Positions 24,118-32,221 of a stretch of DNA of 64,000 bases are shown in pieces. Both the position numbers and the translations under genes were made by a program. Position 1 is the first letter of the stretch. Every line of letters begins with the position of its first letter. The DNA comes from Sphingomonas sp. MA1305. GTDB taxonomy: Bacteria > Pseudomonadota > Alphaproteobacteria > Sphingomonadales > Sphingomonadaceae. The notes under the pieces are model-generated. The model saw nothing but the letters and a program-made list of their open reading frames with translations, did not search any database and had not been told where the DNA came from. The stretch covers positions 1,302,001 to 1,366,000 of the forward strand of contig NZ_RCVT01000001.1 of NCBI RefSeq assembly GCF_016107325.1, given 5' to 3'.

Positions 24118-26829
24118 TCAGCGTTTGAACTCTTGGACGATCAGCGTCGGCCGTTCGATCTGGTGAGGGTCAGCCTGCCCGTAGCCAGCAGAGGCGCCGA
24201 TCGTCATTTGGAAGTTGCAGACACCCGAAAGCCCCGATGTCGGCAATATGAAGGTGAATTGTGAGACGTTGAGGCGAGAGCCGACGCGCTGATTGATCAG
24301 AACGGTACCGTTGACGGCAATCAGAACGGTCGCGGTCGTACCTGTCGGTGCACCTGAACTGATCAGCGCGTTGCCGCTTGCCAGAACAACAATCTGTGAA
24401 GTGCCCGCTGTGACATTATAGTTCAACTCGGCAACAAGCGTGTACGCGGTAGAAAACGATCGCGTTGAGCCAACGACCGACGTCGCACCAGTGATAGCAT
24501 TCGGCGCCACTTTGGCCGTCTGAATAGTCCCATCGACAAACAGATTGCCCCCGATGCGCCCATTGCCTGTCAATTCCCACCCGGCACCAAAGCCATCTGC
24601 GGCGAGCGTGAAGCTGGCGACGCCATTACCGGCATCAGCGACGAATTGTACTCGCGCGGCCGACAGCTTGCCCGCCGCATCGTTGGCAGCCGACAGCGCG
24701 ACGCTCGCCCGGCTGTAAGCGTCGCCGGCCTGCGTCGAGACGTTCTGCACGGATTGCGCGACGGGGCCGACCTTCGCGTCGGCGATGGCGTTGGCCCTGT
24801 CCTCGATCCGGGCATTGAGGCTGGCGACGGTGCCATTGTTGACGGTGTCGATCCGGTTGTTGACCGCATCGACGTAGCTGTTGAGCGGGCTGGCCACGCT
24901 GCGGGTTAGCTGCGCCTCGACAACGCCGACGCGCGACGCCGCGGCGTAGCGGTTCGGCAGATCGGCGACGACGTCCTCGGTGGCCCGCACCCGCGCGGTG
25001 ACGCTGACGAGGTCGGCCGCGTTCTTGATGCCGGCAATGTCGCCAGGGCTCGCCGGGCGAAGCGACAGCTTCGACCAGACGATGACGTGCGAGGCGATGG
25101 CGCGACCGAAGCCGGACCAACCCTGCATCGCATGGAGATTGACCGTCTGGCCGGTCCTCTCGTCGATACTCACGGCCTTGGACCAAGTGCGGATCTGGCC
25201 ATCGACGCTGTCGCCGACCCGGCCGTTGATGTCAGGGTCGGACAGAAAATCGAGGTTCCATTGGCCGCTCAGCGTCACACCAGCGCCGCTGAGACTACCC
25301 GACACCCGGCGAGCGGTGACCTCGATAATCCAGAGGCCCGGCGATACGGGCACTACCTGCCAGAAGCCACAGTCGAGACCAGCGCTGGCTTCTGTCCGGA
25401 CGCCGTAGGGCGAACCGAGATCACTCCCCACGCGCTGTACGGTGTACGATGCGGGCGGCGGAGTGCTCGGCCAATCGATCCAGCCGGTTGGGTATCGCTG
25501 CCCATCCGTCCAATAGGCGAAGCGATCGTTTCGGGCCGTCGCCACGCCAGCCGAAGCCGCGGCCTCCAGCACGGTCGTGCGGCCGGCATAGCCGCTCAGG
25601 TCGGTCGACAGGCCGGTGATGCGCTGATCGAACGTGCCGAGCGTCTGGTTGACCCCGGTGAAGCGGGTGTCGACGCTGGTCGAGAGGTTCGCCACGGCCT
25701 GTGTGGCGTTCGCGGCGCTGGTTGCCGCCTGGTCGATCCGGGCGCTGGCGGCGAGTTGCGCGCCGCGGCTGTTCCCTACCGCATAGGGGTTCCAATTGGT
25801 CTGCCCCTCGCGCGCTTCGCCGACATAGGGGTGCCACCACCACGCATAGCTGTCCCCCTTATCGGGAAACGTGTCGTACTTGCGCAGCACCATGCGGGCG
25901 TAGACGGCCGATGCTGGCGCCTGCACCGCTTTGAGCCCGTTCTGATCCCAGCCCCGGATGTCGCGGCCGCCGTTGTCGTAACGGGGCGCCATGTTCTCGC
26001 CCGAATACCCGATGAAAGCGCCGCTGACATCGTAGTAGAACAGCGTCACCCAGTTGCGCGCGCGATGGGACGAGGAAAAGACGTAGAACTGGTACCACGC
26101 GCTCGGCTGCACGGCGAATGGCGCGCTCATGACCTCGCAATACGCGCCGGCATTATTGGCGGTGCCAGCCTGCCTCACCGTCATCACATCTTCGATGCCA
26201 CCCGGAAACCAGTCACTGCCCGAGCCATTGCGCGACAGCGTGGTGTCGGGGAGTGCCGCGCTGAGCGACCAGCCATCCAGCGTGGTGAACTCGCTGCCTG
26301 GGATCAGATTGCCACCCGACCTTGTGAAGCTCGCCGAGACGCTGTCGAGCCGCTGCCCGATCGCAACGTCCGCGGCGATATAGGCCTGCTCGACCCGGCT
26401 GACCTCCGACCGTGCAACGCTGTCGACACCTTCGCTGCCACCACCGCCCTGCGCGACAAGAGCGTCAATCCGCTGGCTGAGCGACCGGTCGGCATCCGAC
26501 AGCGACGCGACCGAGTTGGTGATCCGGCTGTTCGTCGCCCGATCTAAGCCCTGGTAATCGGTGGTGACCTCGGTGATCTGCTGCGCGATCGACCGCTGCG
26601 CATCGCTCAGGGCTGTCTCGGTCCGCGCGATCCGGGTGTTCGTGGTGGCATCAAGCCCGCGATATTCGGCCTCGGCGTCCTCGACCCGCTGCGTGATCGC
26701 CCGCTTGTCGTCGGCACGCGCGGTGTCGACGTCGTTGATCAGCGCGCGGATGGGCGTGTCATCGGATGCGATCCCGCCCAGATTGATGACGCCAGTGAAA
26801 GCGCGATCAGTCCGGAGCCCGGCGTTCAT
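24118..26829 (-). CDS. Tail-tip / host-specificity protein, probably N-terminally truncated
   Basis: About 903 residues. The first 130 are short helical repeats (SDAQRSIAQQITEVTTDYQGLD, repeated as SDADRSLSQRIDAL), followed by carbohydrate-binding-like beta domains (WYQFYVFSSSHRARN) and further repeats. The C-terminal domain resembles lambda J/DUF1983-type tips (GAGWELTGNGRIGGNLFVDG). Full J-type proteins have several hundred more N-terminal residues that join the tail tube. Here the frame begins exactly where the plus-strand methyltransferase remnant ends, so a deletion has probably removed the 5' part and the upstream tail genes. The start may be ATG 26829 or GTG 26841. Confidence 0.65.
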   Translation of the reverse strand: MNAGLRTDRAFTGVINLGGIASDDTPIRALINDVDTARADDKRAITQRVEDAEAEYRGLDATTNTRIARTETALSDAQRSIAQQITEVTTDYQGLDRATNSRITNSVASLSDADRSLSQRIDALVAQGGGGSEGVDSVARSEVSRVEQAYIAADVAIGQRLDSVSASFTRSGGNLIPGSEFTTLDGWSLSAALPDTTLSRNGSGSDWFPGGIEDVMTVRQAGTANNAGAYCEVMSAPFAVQPSAWYQFYVFSSSHRARNWVTLFYYDVSGAFIGYSGENMAPRYDNGGRDIRGWDQNGLKAVQAPASAVYARMVLRKYDTFPDKGDSYAWWWHPYVGEAREGQTNWNPYAVGNSRGAQLAASARIDQAATSAANATQAVANLSTSVDTRFTGVNQTLGTFDQRITGLSTDLSGYAGRTTVLEAAASAGVATARNDRFAYWTDGQRYPTGWIDWPSTPPPASYTVQRVGSDLGSPYGVRTEASAGLDCGFWQVVPVSPGLWIIEVTARRVSGSLSGAGVTLSGQWNLDFLSDPDINGRVGDSVDGQIRTWSKAVSIDERTGQTVNLHAMQGWSGFGRAIASHVIVWSKLSLRPASPGDIAGIKNAADLVSVTARVRATEDVVADLPNRYAAASRVGVVEAQLTRSVASPLNSYVDAVNNRIDTVNNGTVASLNARIEDRANAIADAKVGPVAQSVQNVSTQAGDAYSRASVALSAANDAAGKLSAARVQFVADAGNGVASFTLAADGFGAGWELTGNGRIGGNLFVDGTIQTAKVAPNAITGATSVVGSTRSFSTAYTLVAELNYNVTAGTSQIVVLASGNALISSGAPTGTTATVLIAVNGTVLINQRVGSRLNVSQFTFILPTSGLSGVCNFQMTIGASAGYGQADPHQIERPTLIVQEFKR

Positions 26830-26841
26830 GACCGGTCGCAC

Positions 26842-27378
26842 GCCCTCGATCAGGGAGGCTATCCTGCCGACACCCCTTGCCCGGGATCTGCAGGGCGGCG
26901 CTCGCTACGACCCGGATGGGAAGCGTGGCATCAGCATGCGCGAAATTATGCATGCGCCGGCGATGGAGAGGGGGGCAGCGGCCTCTCTGCCGACACCGAC
27001 GAAGCGGGACAAGCGCATGGACCCGTGGTCCCCGGCTTACGATCGTCGAAAATCACCGACGATGGATGCCGTATTAGACGGAGCGCAGACCGGGAAAGCG
27101 CCGGACAAATGGGAATATGCGCGACAGATCGCGACGCAGCTGAGCACAGCGGGCCTGATTGGTCCCTCGAACACTTTGCCGATCACCTACGGTTGGATGA
27201 TGGGTTATCCGCCTGGCTGGCTGGGACGCGCATTGCGGTCGGCAATGGCAAGGGGCAGTCTGCAGCCAGCGTCGTTGTCGAGGCGTTCGGCGACGCAGTA
27301 ATCCCACAAATACCTGAAGCGATTGGCCGCGCCATTCTTCGCGTCGAGGCGGCATTGAATGCCGTGAACGCCGCATGA
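26842..27378 (+). pseudogene. Phage DNA (cytosine-5) methyltransferase remnant
   Basis: The plus strand carries C-terminal methyltransferase-like sequence split over two frames. One frame gives PTPTKRDKRMDPWSPAYD and ITYGWMMGYPPGWLGRAL before a stop at 27301. The next frame gives LRLDDGLSAWLAGTRIAVG and EAFGDAVIPQIPEAIGRAI, ending at 27378. The latter is the usual end of phage cytosine methyltransferases. The catalytic N-terminal part is absent: the sequence starts at the junction with the tail-tip gene. Confidence 0.6.
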
Positions 27379-27833
27379 CGGCCCCTCGCTTCGCCGACCC
27401 CCGTTACCGCCGGGACTGCGCGCGCGCAGCGCTGCGTCTGCTGCGCGATCGTCAGGCCGCCCTTCCTCGCTTTGTGGAGCAGGGCCAGATCGAGCAGGCC
27501 GACGCCGATCGCGCGATCCGCCTCGCCGAGTGCCTGGTCGCGCAGTGGCGTTGGATAGTTGATCCGGCGCGCCCGGGCCTGCCCTCATTCGACGATCGCA
27601 CAGGTTTCTTCGGCGCGTTTTGCTTCGAGCTCGCCGAGGATCTCGCCACGGCCGCCCGACGCCAGCGCGCGCGGGCCGAGCGTCCCGGTGCGGCAGAGGA
27701 CGCGTCGGCGCTTGCCGATTTCTACGAGGCCCTCGCTCACCTGCAGCGCGTCCGTGTCGGCGCAGCCCTAGTTGTCGGCGAAGTCGATGTTGAGCGTTCA
27801 ATGGCCTCCGCTCGGTTGGCGGAGGCCGCATGA
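27375..27833 (+). CDS. Hypothetical phage protein
   Basis: 152 residues, Ala/Arg-rich and helical (RFVEQGQIEQADADRAIRLAE, then RTGFFGAFCFELAEDLATAARR). Its ATG overlaps the stop of the methyltransferase remnant and its own stop overlaps the next gene (ATGA), indicating a compact operon leading to the integrase. No family is recognised. Confidence 0.6.
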   Translation: MTAPRFADPRYRRDCARAALRLLRDRQAALPRFVEQGQIEQADADRAIRLAECLVAQWRWIVDPARPGLPSFDDRTGFFGAFCFELAEDLATAARRQRARAERPGAAEDASALADFYEALAHLQRVRVGAALVVGEVDVERSMASARLAEAA

Positions 27834-28009
27834 GCGCGCGTGCCCGGTTCAGGCAGGAAGACGTCACCCGGGCGCTGAAAGGCGCTGTGGCGGCCGGAAT
27901 GCGCGTCGGGCGCATAGAGATTGACCCGAACGGAAGGATCGTCATCCTTAGCGAGACGGCCGCGCCCACCGCGGATCGCAACTCGTGGGACGATGTTCTG
28001 CCGGTATGA
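27830..28009 (+). CDS. Small phage protein before integrase
   Basis: 59 residues (MSARARFRQEDVTRALKGAV, then VGRIEIDPNGRIVILSE, ending NSWDDVLPV). The helix plus beta-hairpin pattern is common to small proteins encoded directly upstream of integrases in alphaproteobacterial prophages. Start and stop overlap both neighbours as ATGA. It could be an excisionase-like factor, but nothing in the sequence proves it. Confidence 0.65.
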   Translation: MSARARFRQEDVTRALKGAVAAGMRVGRIEIDPNGRIVILSETAAPTADRNSWDDVLPV

Positions 28010-29154
28010 CCAACCGCCGCATGCTCAAGAGCAACCGGTTTCTCCCTGAGTACGTGACGCGCTTCAAGGACCGCCACGGCAAGGAGCGGCTTCGGTTTCG
28101 CCGCAAGGGCTATCCCTCGCACTATTTCAAGGCGGCACTCGGCACGGAAGATTTCCGGATCGAATACGCGGCGTGCATGGACCCGGAAGCCCCTCGCAAG
28201 GCCGCCGAGCAGGCGCGGCTCGATCGCGCCATCCCAGGCAGCCTACTAGACCTGTTCACGCGATACGTGGCCACGCCGGAACGGCTCGGCCCGACAAAGA
28301 CGACGCAGGACCGCGTCCGCTCGATCCTCGAACGATTCGTGGAGGGGAACGAGCACCGCCTGGTCAGGGACGTCAGGTTCGACCACCTCGACGCCATCAT
28401 CGCACGCACGCGGAAGAAGACCGGCACCGGCAACAAGCAGCGGGGCGGCATCGAGGCAGCGCGCAAGCTCCGCAAGGAATTGATGCGGATGTTCGCCTTC
28501 GCGGTGAAGCTCGGCATTCGTGCGGACAACCCGGTCGAGCATACCGACCGGATCAAGGTGGCGCCGTCCGAGCGCACGCGCGGCTTCCATACTTGGACGG
28601 AGGACGAAATCGCCCGATACCGGGCACGTCACCCGCTCGGGACAGCGGCACGGCTCGCGATGGAGCTCATGCTCTGGACCGACCAGCGGAAGGTCGATTC
28701 GATCCACCTCGGCCGCCAGCACATCCAGGACGGTCGCTTCCGCATCACGCAGTCCAAGACCGGCAAGACACTGTGGATCGCCATCGCGCCCCAGCTGCTG
28801 GAGGCGATCGTCGCCATGCCACCGAACCCGACGGCGCTGACATTCCTGCTGACGGAGCATGGTCGCCCCTACAGCACGAAGGGCTTCGGCAACCGGATGC
28901 GCGACTGGTGCGACGAAGCTGGCCTGCCACTGTGCACCGCTCACGGCCTGCGAAAGGCAACCATGCGCCGCATGGCGGAGCTCGACATGGGCAATCAGAC
29001 GATGAAGTCGATGTCGGGTCACACGAACGACGACGAGGTCGCGCTCTACACCCGAGAAGCCAATCAGAAGCGCATGGCAGACGCTGCTGTGGCAGCACTT
29101 TCACGGTGGGAAGTGTCTAACCTCGATCCAAGGTTAGACACCAAAAGCGCCTAA
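28006..29154 (+). CDS. int: Tyrosine-type site-specific integrase
   Basis: 382 residues. An N-terminal arm-type and core-binding region precedes the catalytic domain. Visible catalytic residues are Arg in WTDQRKVDSIHL, Lys in SKTGKTLWIA, HxxR in TAHGLRKATM, His in SGHTNDDEV and the nucleophile Tyr in ALYTREANQ. It starts at 28006, overlapping the previous stop (ATGA). Its 3' end is 32 bp from tRNA-Cys, its inferred attachment site. The last codons contain an inverted pair of TGTCTAACC motifs. Confidence 0.93.
   Translation: MTNRRMLKSNRFLPEYVTRFKDRHGKERLRFRRKGYPSHYFKAALGTEDFRIEYAACMDPEAPRKAAEQARLDRAIPGSLLDLFTRYVATPERLGPTKTTQDRVRSILERFVEGNEHRLVRDVRFDHLDAIIARTRKKTGTGNKQRGGIEAARKLRKELMRMFAFAVKLGIRADNPVEHTDRIKVAPSERTRGFHTWTEDEIARYRARHPLGTAARLAMELMLWTDQRKVDSIHLGRQHIQDGRFRITQSKTGKTLWIAIAPQLLEAIVAMPPNPTALTFLLTEHGRPYSTKGFGNRMRDWCDEAGLPLCTAHGLRKATMRRMAELDMGNQTMKSMSGHTNDDEVALYTREANQKRMADAAVAALSRWEVSNLDPRLDTKSA
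29113..29142. repeat. Inverted GTGTCTAACCT pair near attR (candidate arm sites)
   Basis: GTGTCTAACCT at 29113-29123 and AGGTTAGACAC at 29131-29141 form a perfect 11-bp inverted repeat with a 7-nt spacer, inside the 3' end of the integrase gene. Direct copies of the core occur at 12205, 12257, 13921 and 13973. This fits integrase or excisionase arm binding. A terminator role is also possible but there is no T-run. Confidence 0.6.
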
Positions 29155-29186
29155 CACCGCAGAAATCCTTGCCTTTTCGGCAAGGA

Positions 29187-29202
29187 TGGAGGCCCGACCG
29201 GG
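29187..29202. repeat. attR: 16-bp direct repeat within tRNA-Cys
   Basis: Identical to attL at 12156-12171. It covers the CCA end, the acceptor 3' strand and the start of the T arm of tRNA-Cys, so the chromosomal tRNA remains whole after insertion. Confidence 0.85.
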
Positions 29203-29260
29203 AATCGAACCCGGGTGCAAGGATTTGCAGTCCTCTGCGTCACCACTCCGCCATCGGGCC
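29187..29260 (-). tRNA. tRNA-Cys (GCA)
   Basis: Canonical 74-nt cloverleaf on the minus strand. Acceptor GGCCCGA pairs with TCGGGCC, discriminator T, CCA encoded at 29187-29189. The anticodon loop contains GCA at 29226-29228, and the T arm has GGGTTCGATTCCC. It is the insertion site of the prophage-like element and lies between the integrase and mutT. Confidence 0.97.
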
Positions 29261-29304
29261 TCGATGCGGTGGAGGCGGGCTGATGATGGCTTTTTTGGTC
29301 CCGG

Positions 29305-29751
29305 TCAACCTCTCAGCTGCAAATCGCCGGCGAGGTATTCGACGAGCGGCAGGTCCGCGGGCGGCATCGGCAGCGTATGCATCGCTACTGGCGCGACCCA
29401 TCGTAACTCGGGCGCTTCCAGAGGTCGCGGCGAACCTTCCCAGCTTCTAATGCCGTAGAGCAGCAGGATCAGCGACCGCGCGCCGAGATCGGCGGTGGCG
29501 AAGGTCAGCGGCGAGAGGGCCGCCGGCGCGACGACGATGCCCAATTCTTCGTAAAGTTCGCGCACCAGCGCCGCCTCCGGCGTTTCGCCTCGCTCCACCT
29601 TGCCGCCGGGAAATTCCCATAGGCCGGCCATCGCCTTGCCCTCGGGGCGGCGCTGCAACAGTACGTCGCCGCGCGGATCGATCAGCGCCGCGGCAACGAC
29701 CAGCAGGGCTAAGTCCTTGACCAGCCCCGAATCGGCCCCGATTTCAGTCAT
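29305..29751 (-). CDS. mutT: 8-oxo-dGTP diphosphatase (MutT, Nudix)
   Basis: 148 residues. It sanitises the nucleotide pool by hydrolysing 8-oxo-dGTP. The Nudix box is complete: GGKVERGETPEAALVREL followed by YEELG, preceded by GLWEFPGGK as in MutT. The N-terminus VVAAALIDPRGDVLLQRRP fits. It is divergent from the Flp pilin gene (31 bp between starts) and upstream of tRNA-Cys on the same strand. Confidence 0.9.
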   Translation of the reverse strand: MTEIGADSGLVKDLALLVVAAALIDPRGDVLLQRRPEGKAMAGLWEFPGGKVERGETPEAALVRELYEELGIVVAPAALSPLTFATADLGARSLILLLYGIRSWEGSPRPLEAPELRWVAPVAMHTLPMPPADLPLVEYLAGDLQLRG

Positions 29752-29782
29752 TCGTTAAGGCCTTGCTGCGAAAAGACCGGGC

Positions 29783-29983
29783 ATGACGCTGCGCTCTGCC
29801 CTTCGCCGTCTGAGGCGTGGATCGACCCGGCTCGGCCGCGACCCGCGCGGCGCGACCGCCGTGGAATACGGACTCATCGCGACGCTGATCGTCGTGGCGA
29901 TGATCGCGTCGTTGAAGGGCGTCGCCAACGCCAACACCAGCCTGTGGGGCAATGTCAGCACCAAGGTGCAGGCCGCCAACTGA
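29783..29983 (+). CDS. Flp-type IVb pilin
   Basis: 66 residues. A basic leader is followed by the Flp processing site DPRG/ATAVEYGLIATLI, with Glu at +5 and Tyr at +6 of the mature form, and one hydrophobic helix. The leader is unusually long and Arg-rich compared with the second copy at 30097. It would be processed by a TadV/CpaA peptidase and assembled by a Tad secretion system; none of that machinery is in the window. Confidence 0.88.
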   Translation: MTLRSALRRLRRGSTRLGRDPRGATAVEYGLIATLIVVAMIASLKGVANANTSLWGNVSTKVQAAN

Positions 29984-30096
29984 ATTTCCCGCAACTTTAA
30001 AGCTTTCGCAACCTCTCACCCGCTATTTCCCGTTCCGCTGCTCCGGTGTCACCGGTTCAGCCGGGTGACTGAAGTGATTTGATAGTGGAGACCGGA

Positions 30097-30264
30097 ATGC
30101 AGACGATTCGCAAGTTCATCAAGAACAACAAGGGCGCGACCGCGATCGAATACGGCCTGATCGCCGCTCTGATCGCCGTTGCCGCCATCGCCGCGATGCA
30201 GGGCCTGGGCAACAAGCTCAAGACGACCTTCACCAACGTGTCGAGCAACATGACCGTCAGCTAA
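30097..30264 (+). CDS. Flp-type IVb pilin, second copy
   Basis: 55 residues from the ATG at 30097, which follows GGAG with good spacing (the in-frame extension upstream is not needed). The processing site is NNKG/ATAIEYGLIAALIAV with Glu +5 and Tyr +6. It probably encodes the major Tad pilin, being the more typical of the tandem pair, and is followed by a strong terminator. Confidence 0.9.
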   Translation: MQTIRKFIKNNKGATAIEYGLIAALIAVAAIAAMQGLGNKLKTTFTNVSSNMTVS

Positions 30265-30290
30265 GCCGACGATCAGCTTACGATACGACC

Positions 30291-30325
30291 GGGGCGGTGG
30301 ATCTTCAGGATCCGCCGCCCTTTTC
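30291..30325 (+). terminator. Rho-independent terminator after Flp pilin
   Basis: GGGGCGGTGGATC-TTCA-GGATCCGCCGCCC forms a long GC stem (one bulge) with a TTCA loop, directly followed by TTTTC. It terminates rightward transcription of the pilin gene and faces the leftward accA. Confidence 0.88.
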
Positions 30326-30366
30326 ATTGCACCTCGGCCGAGCGACGACTTCGCACAACTCCGGCG

Positions 30367-31314
30367 TTACAGCCGGCCGATGGCCAGGAACTTGCGGCGA
30401 CGATCCGCCCGCAGGGTCGCCGCGTCCATACCGGCAAGCCCCTGCAACGCTCCGTCCAAAGCATCGCCCAGGGCCGCGATCGCCGCCGCATGATCGCGAT
30501 GCGCGCCGCCGACCGGCTCCGGTACGATCGTGTCGACGATGCCGAAGCCACGCAGATCCTGCGCGGTGATCTTCATCGCCTCCGCCGCATCCGGCGCCTT
30601 GTCCGACGTCCGCCACAGGATCGCGGCACAGCCTTCCGGGCTGATCACCGAATAAACGGCATGTTCGAACATCAGCACACGATTGCCGGCGGCCAGCGCC
30701 ACCGCACCGCCCGAGCCACCCTCGCCGACGATCGCCGCGATCACCGGTACGCCGGCATTGAGGCACGCCTCGGTCGAACGGGCGATCGCCTCCGCCTGAC
30801 CGCGCTCCTCCGCCTGGACGCCGGGGAAGGCGCCAGCGGTATCGACTAAGGTTACGACCGGCAGACCGAAGCGCGCCGCCAGTTCGACCAGGCGGATCGC
30901 CTTGCGATAGCCCTCCGGCTTGGCGGAGCCGAAATTGTGTTTGAGCCGGCTGGCAATGTCCCAGCCCTTCTCGTGGCCGATCACCATCACCCGGCGACCG
31001 CGGAACGTGGCGAAGCCACCCATGATCGCCTGGTCGTCGGCGAAGGCGCGGTCGCCCGCCAGCGGCACGAATTCGTCGAACAGGCCGGCAACGTAGTCGC
31101 GGAAATGCGGGCGTTCCGGATGGCGCGCGACCTGCGTCTTCTGCCACGGCGTCAGTTTCGCGAAGGTATCGCGCAACAGCTTGTCGGATTTGGCCTGCAA
31201 CCGCGCGACGTCGGCGGCGATATCGACGTTGCCGTCGGCCGCAGTCTCGCGCAGATCGTCGATCTGGCCTTGCAGCTGGGCGATCGGTTTTTCGAAATCG
31301 AGGAAGCTCGGCAT
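30367..31314 (-). CDS. accA: Acetyl-CoA carboxylase carboxyltransferase subunit alpha
   Basis: 315 residues, half of the carboxyltransferase that makes malonyl-CoA for fatty-acid synthesis. It starts MPSFLDFEKPIAQLQGQID at 31314; the longer frame is a xerD shadow. Key blocks are VMVIGHEKGWDIASR, LVDTAGAFPGVQAEERGQA, and the oxyanion/acyl-CoA segment IVGEGGSGGAVALA followed by YSVISPEGCAAILWR. It follows xerD by 10 bp. Confidence 0.96.
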   Translation of the reverse strand: MPSFLDFEKPIAQLQGQIDDLRETAADGNVDIAADVARLQAKSDKLLRDTFAKLTPWQKTQVARHPERPHFRDYVAGLFDEFVPLAGDRAFADDQAIMGGFATFRGRRVMVIGHEKGWDIASRLKHNFGSAKPEGYRKAIRLVELAARFGLPVVTLVDTAGAFPGVQAEERGQAEAIARSTEACLNAGVPVIAAIVGEGGSGGAVALAAGNRVLMFEHAVYSVISPEGCAAILWRTSDKAPDAAEAMKITAQDLRGFGIVDTIVPEPVGGAHRDHAAAIAALGDALDGALQGLAGMDAATLRADRRRKFLAIGRL

Positions 31315-31324
31315 CGGCAGTCGG

Positions 31325-32221
31325 TTAAGCCCGCGCCGGGCTCGCGTCAACGAGCGGGTGGCGGGTGTTGACCAGCTCGACCAGCCGGCCGGTGTCGACA
31401 TGGGTGTAGATTTCCGTGGTCGCGATATCGGCATGGCCGAGCATCGCCTGCAACGCGCGCAGATCCGCCCCGCCCGCCAGCAGATGCGTGGCGAAGGCAT
31501 GGCGGAGGACGTGCGGGCTGACCCGGTCGGGCGGGATGCCGGCGTCGGCGGCGAGCGCCTTGATCAGCTGATAGAGCCGAATCCGCGACATATGCGCGCG
31601 ACCCGACGGAAACAGAAAGGCGCGGTCGGTCGCGACATGCGCACGCCAGGTAGCGACCGCGGCGCGGGCGCGATCGGAGATCGGCACCAGCCGTTCGCGA
31701 CCGCCCTTCCCCTTCAGGATCAGGAACGGCCGGTCGGGATGGACGGCATTGCGCGGCAGCGACACCAACTCGCTCGCCCGCAGCCCCGACCCGTAGAGCA
31801 GTTCGACCAAGGCGGCGAGCCGCAGGTCGCCGGGTAGCGGCCGTTCGGCTGCGATTCGTTCACCGATCACCGCGAACAGCCGGTCGACATCGGCATGGCT
31901 GAGCACCTTGGGCAGCGGCCGTGCCGTGCCTGGGCGCGGCAGCGCCGCGGTGGGATCGCCGGCGACATGCCCCTCGTCGACCAGAAAGGCGAAGAAGCGT
32001 CGCAATGCCGCCGCCTTGCGCGCCACCGTCGCCCGCGCCAGACCGCTCCATTCGGCAGTGAGCCGTTGCAACGCGGCCTCGTCGGCATCGACCAGCGCGC
32101 CGTCCAGCGCCTGCGAGGCGAGACAAAGATCGCTGCGATAGGCGGCAATCGTGTTGGCGGCGGCGCCCGCCTCCGCCGCGAGCATCTCGAGGAACCGGTC
32201 GATCAGTGCCCGGTCGCTCAC
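31325..32221 (-). CDS. xerD: Tyrosine recombinase XerD
   Basis: 298 residues; resolves chromosome dimers at dif with XerC. Catalytic residues are Arg in YGSGLRASELVSL, Lys in KGKGGRERLVP, HxxR in PHVLRHAFATHLL, His in LGHADIATTEIY and the Tyr in TEIYTHVD. The start is GTG at 32221, overlapping the upstream stop (GTGA). The length and the LLAGGADLRALQAMLGH block distinguish it from phage integrases. Confidence 0.93.
   Translation of the reverse strand: MSDRALIDRFLEMLAAEAGAAANTIAAYRSDLCLASQALDGALVDADEAALQRLTAEWSGLARATVARKAAALRRFFAFLVDEGHVAGDPTAALPRPGTARPLPKVLSHADVDRLFAVIGERIAAERPLPGDLRLAALVELLYGSGLRASELVSLPRNAVHPDRPFLILKGKGGRERLVPISDRARAAVATWRAHVATDRAFLFPSGRAHMSRIRLYQLIKALAADAGIPPDRVSPHVLRHAFATHLLAGGADLRALQAMLGHADIATTEIYTHVDTGRLVELVNTRHPLVDASPARA

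Larger units (their letters stand above)
12156..29202. mobile_element. Integrated element / defective prophage in tRNA-Cys (about 17 kb)
   Basis: Bounded by the 16-bp direct repeats at 12156-12171 and 29187-29202. It contains a tyrosine integrase beside the tRNA, a Mom-type modification gene, endolysin, holin-like and spanin genes, tail-tip and fibre genes, a methyltransferase remnant and an OLD-family nuclease. There is no terminase, portal, capsid, replication or repressor gene. Base composition varies: the OLD gene is clearly AT-richer than both flanks. It is best read as a deleted prophage that retained cargo and late genes. Confidence 0.85.
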
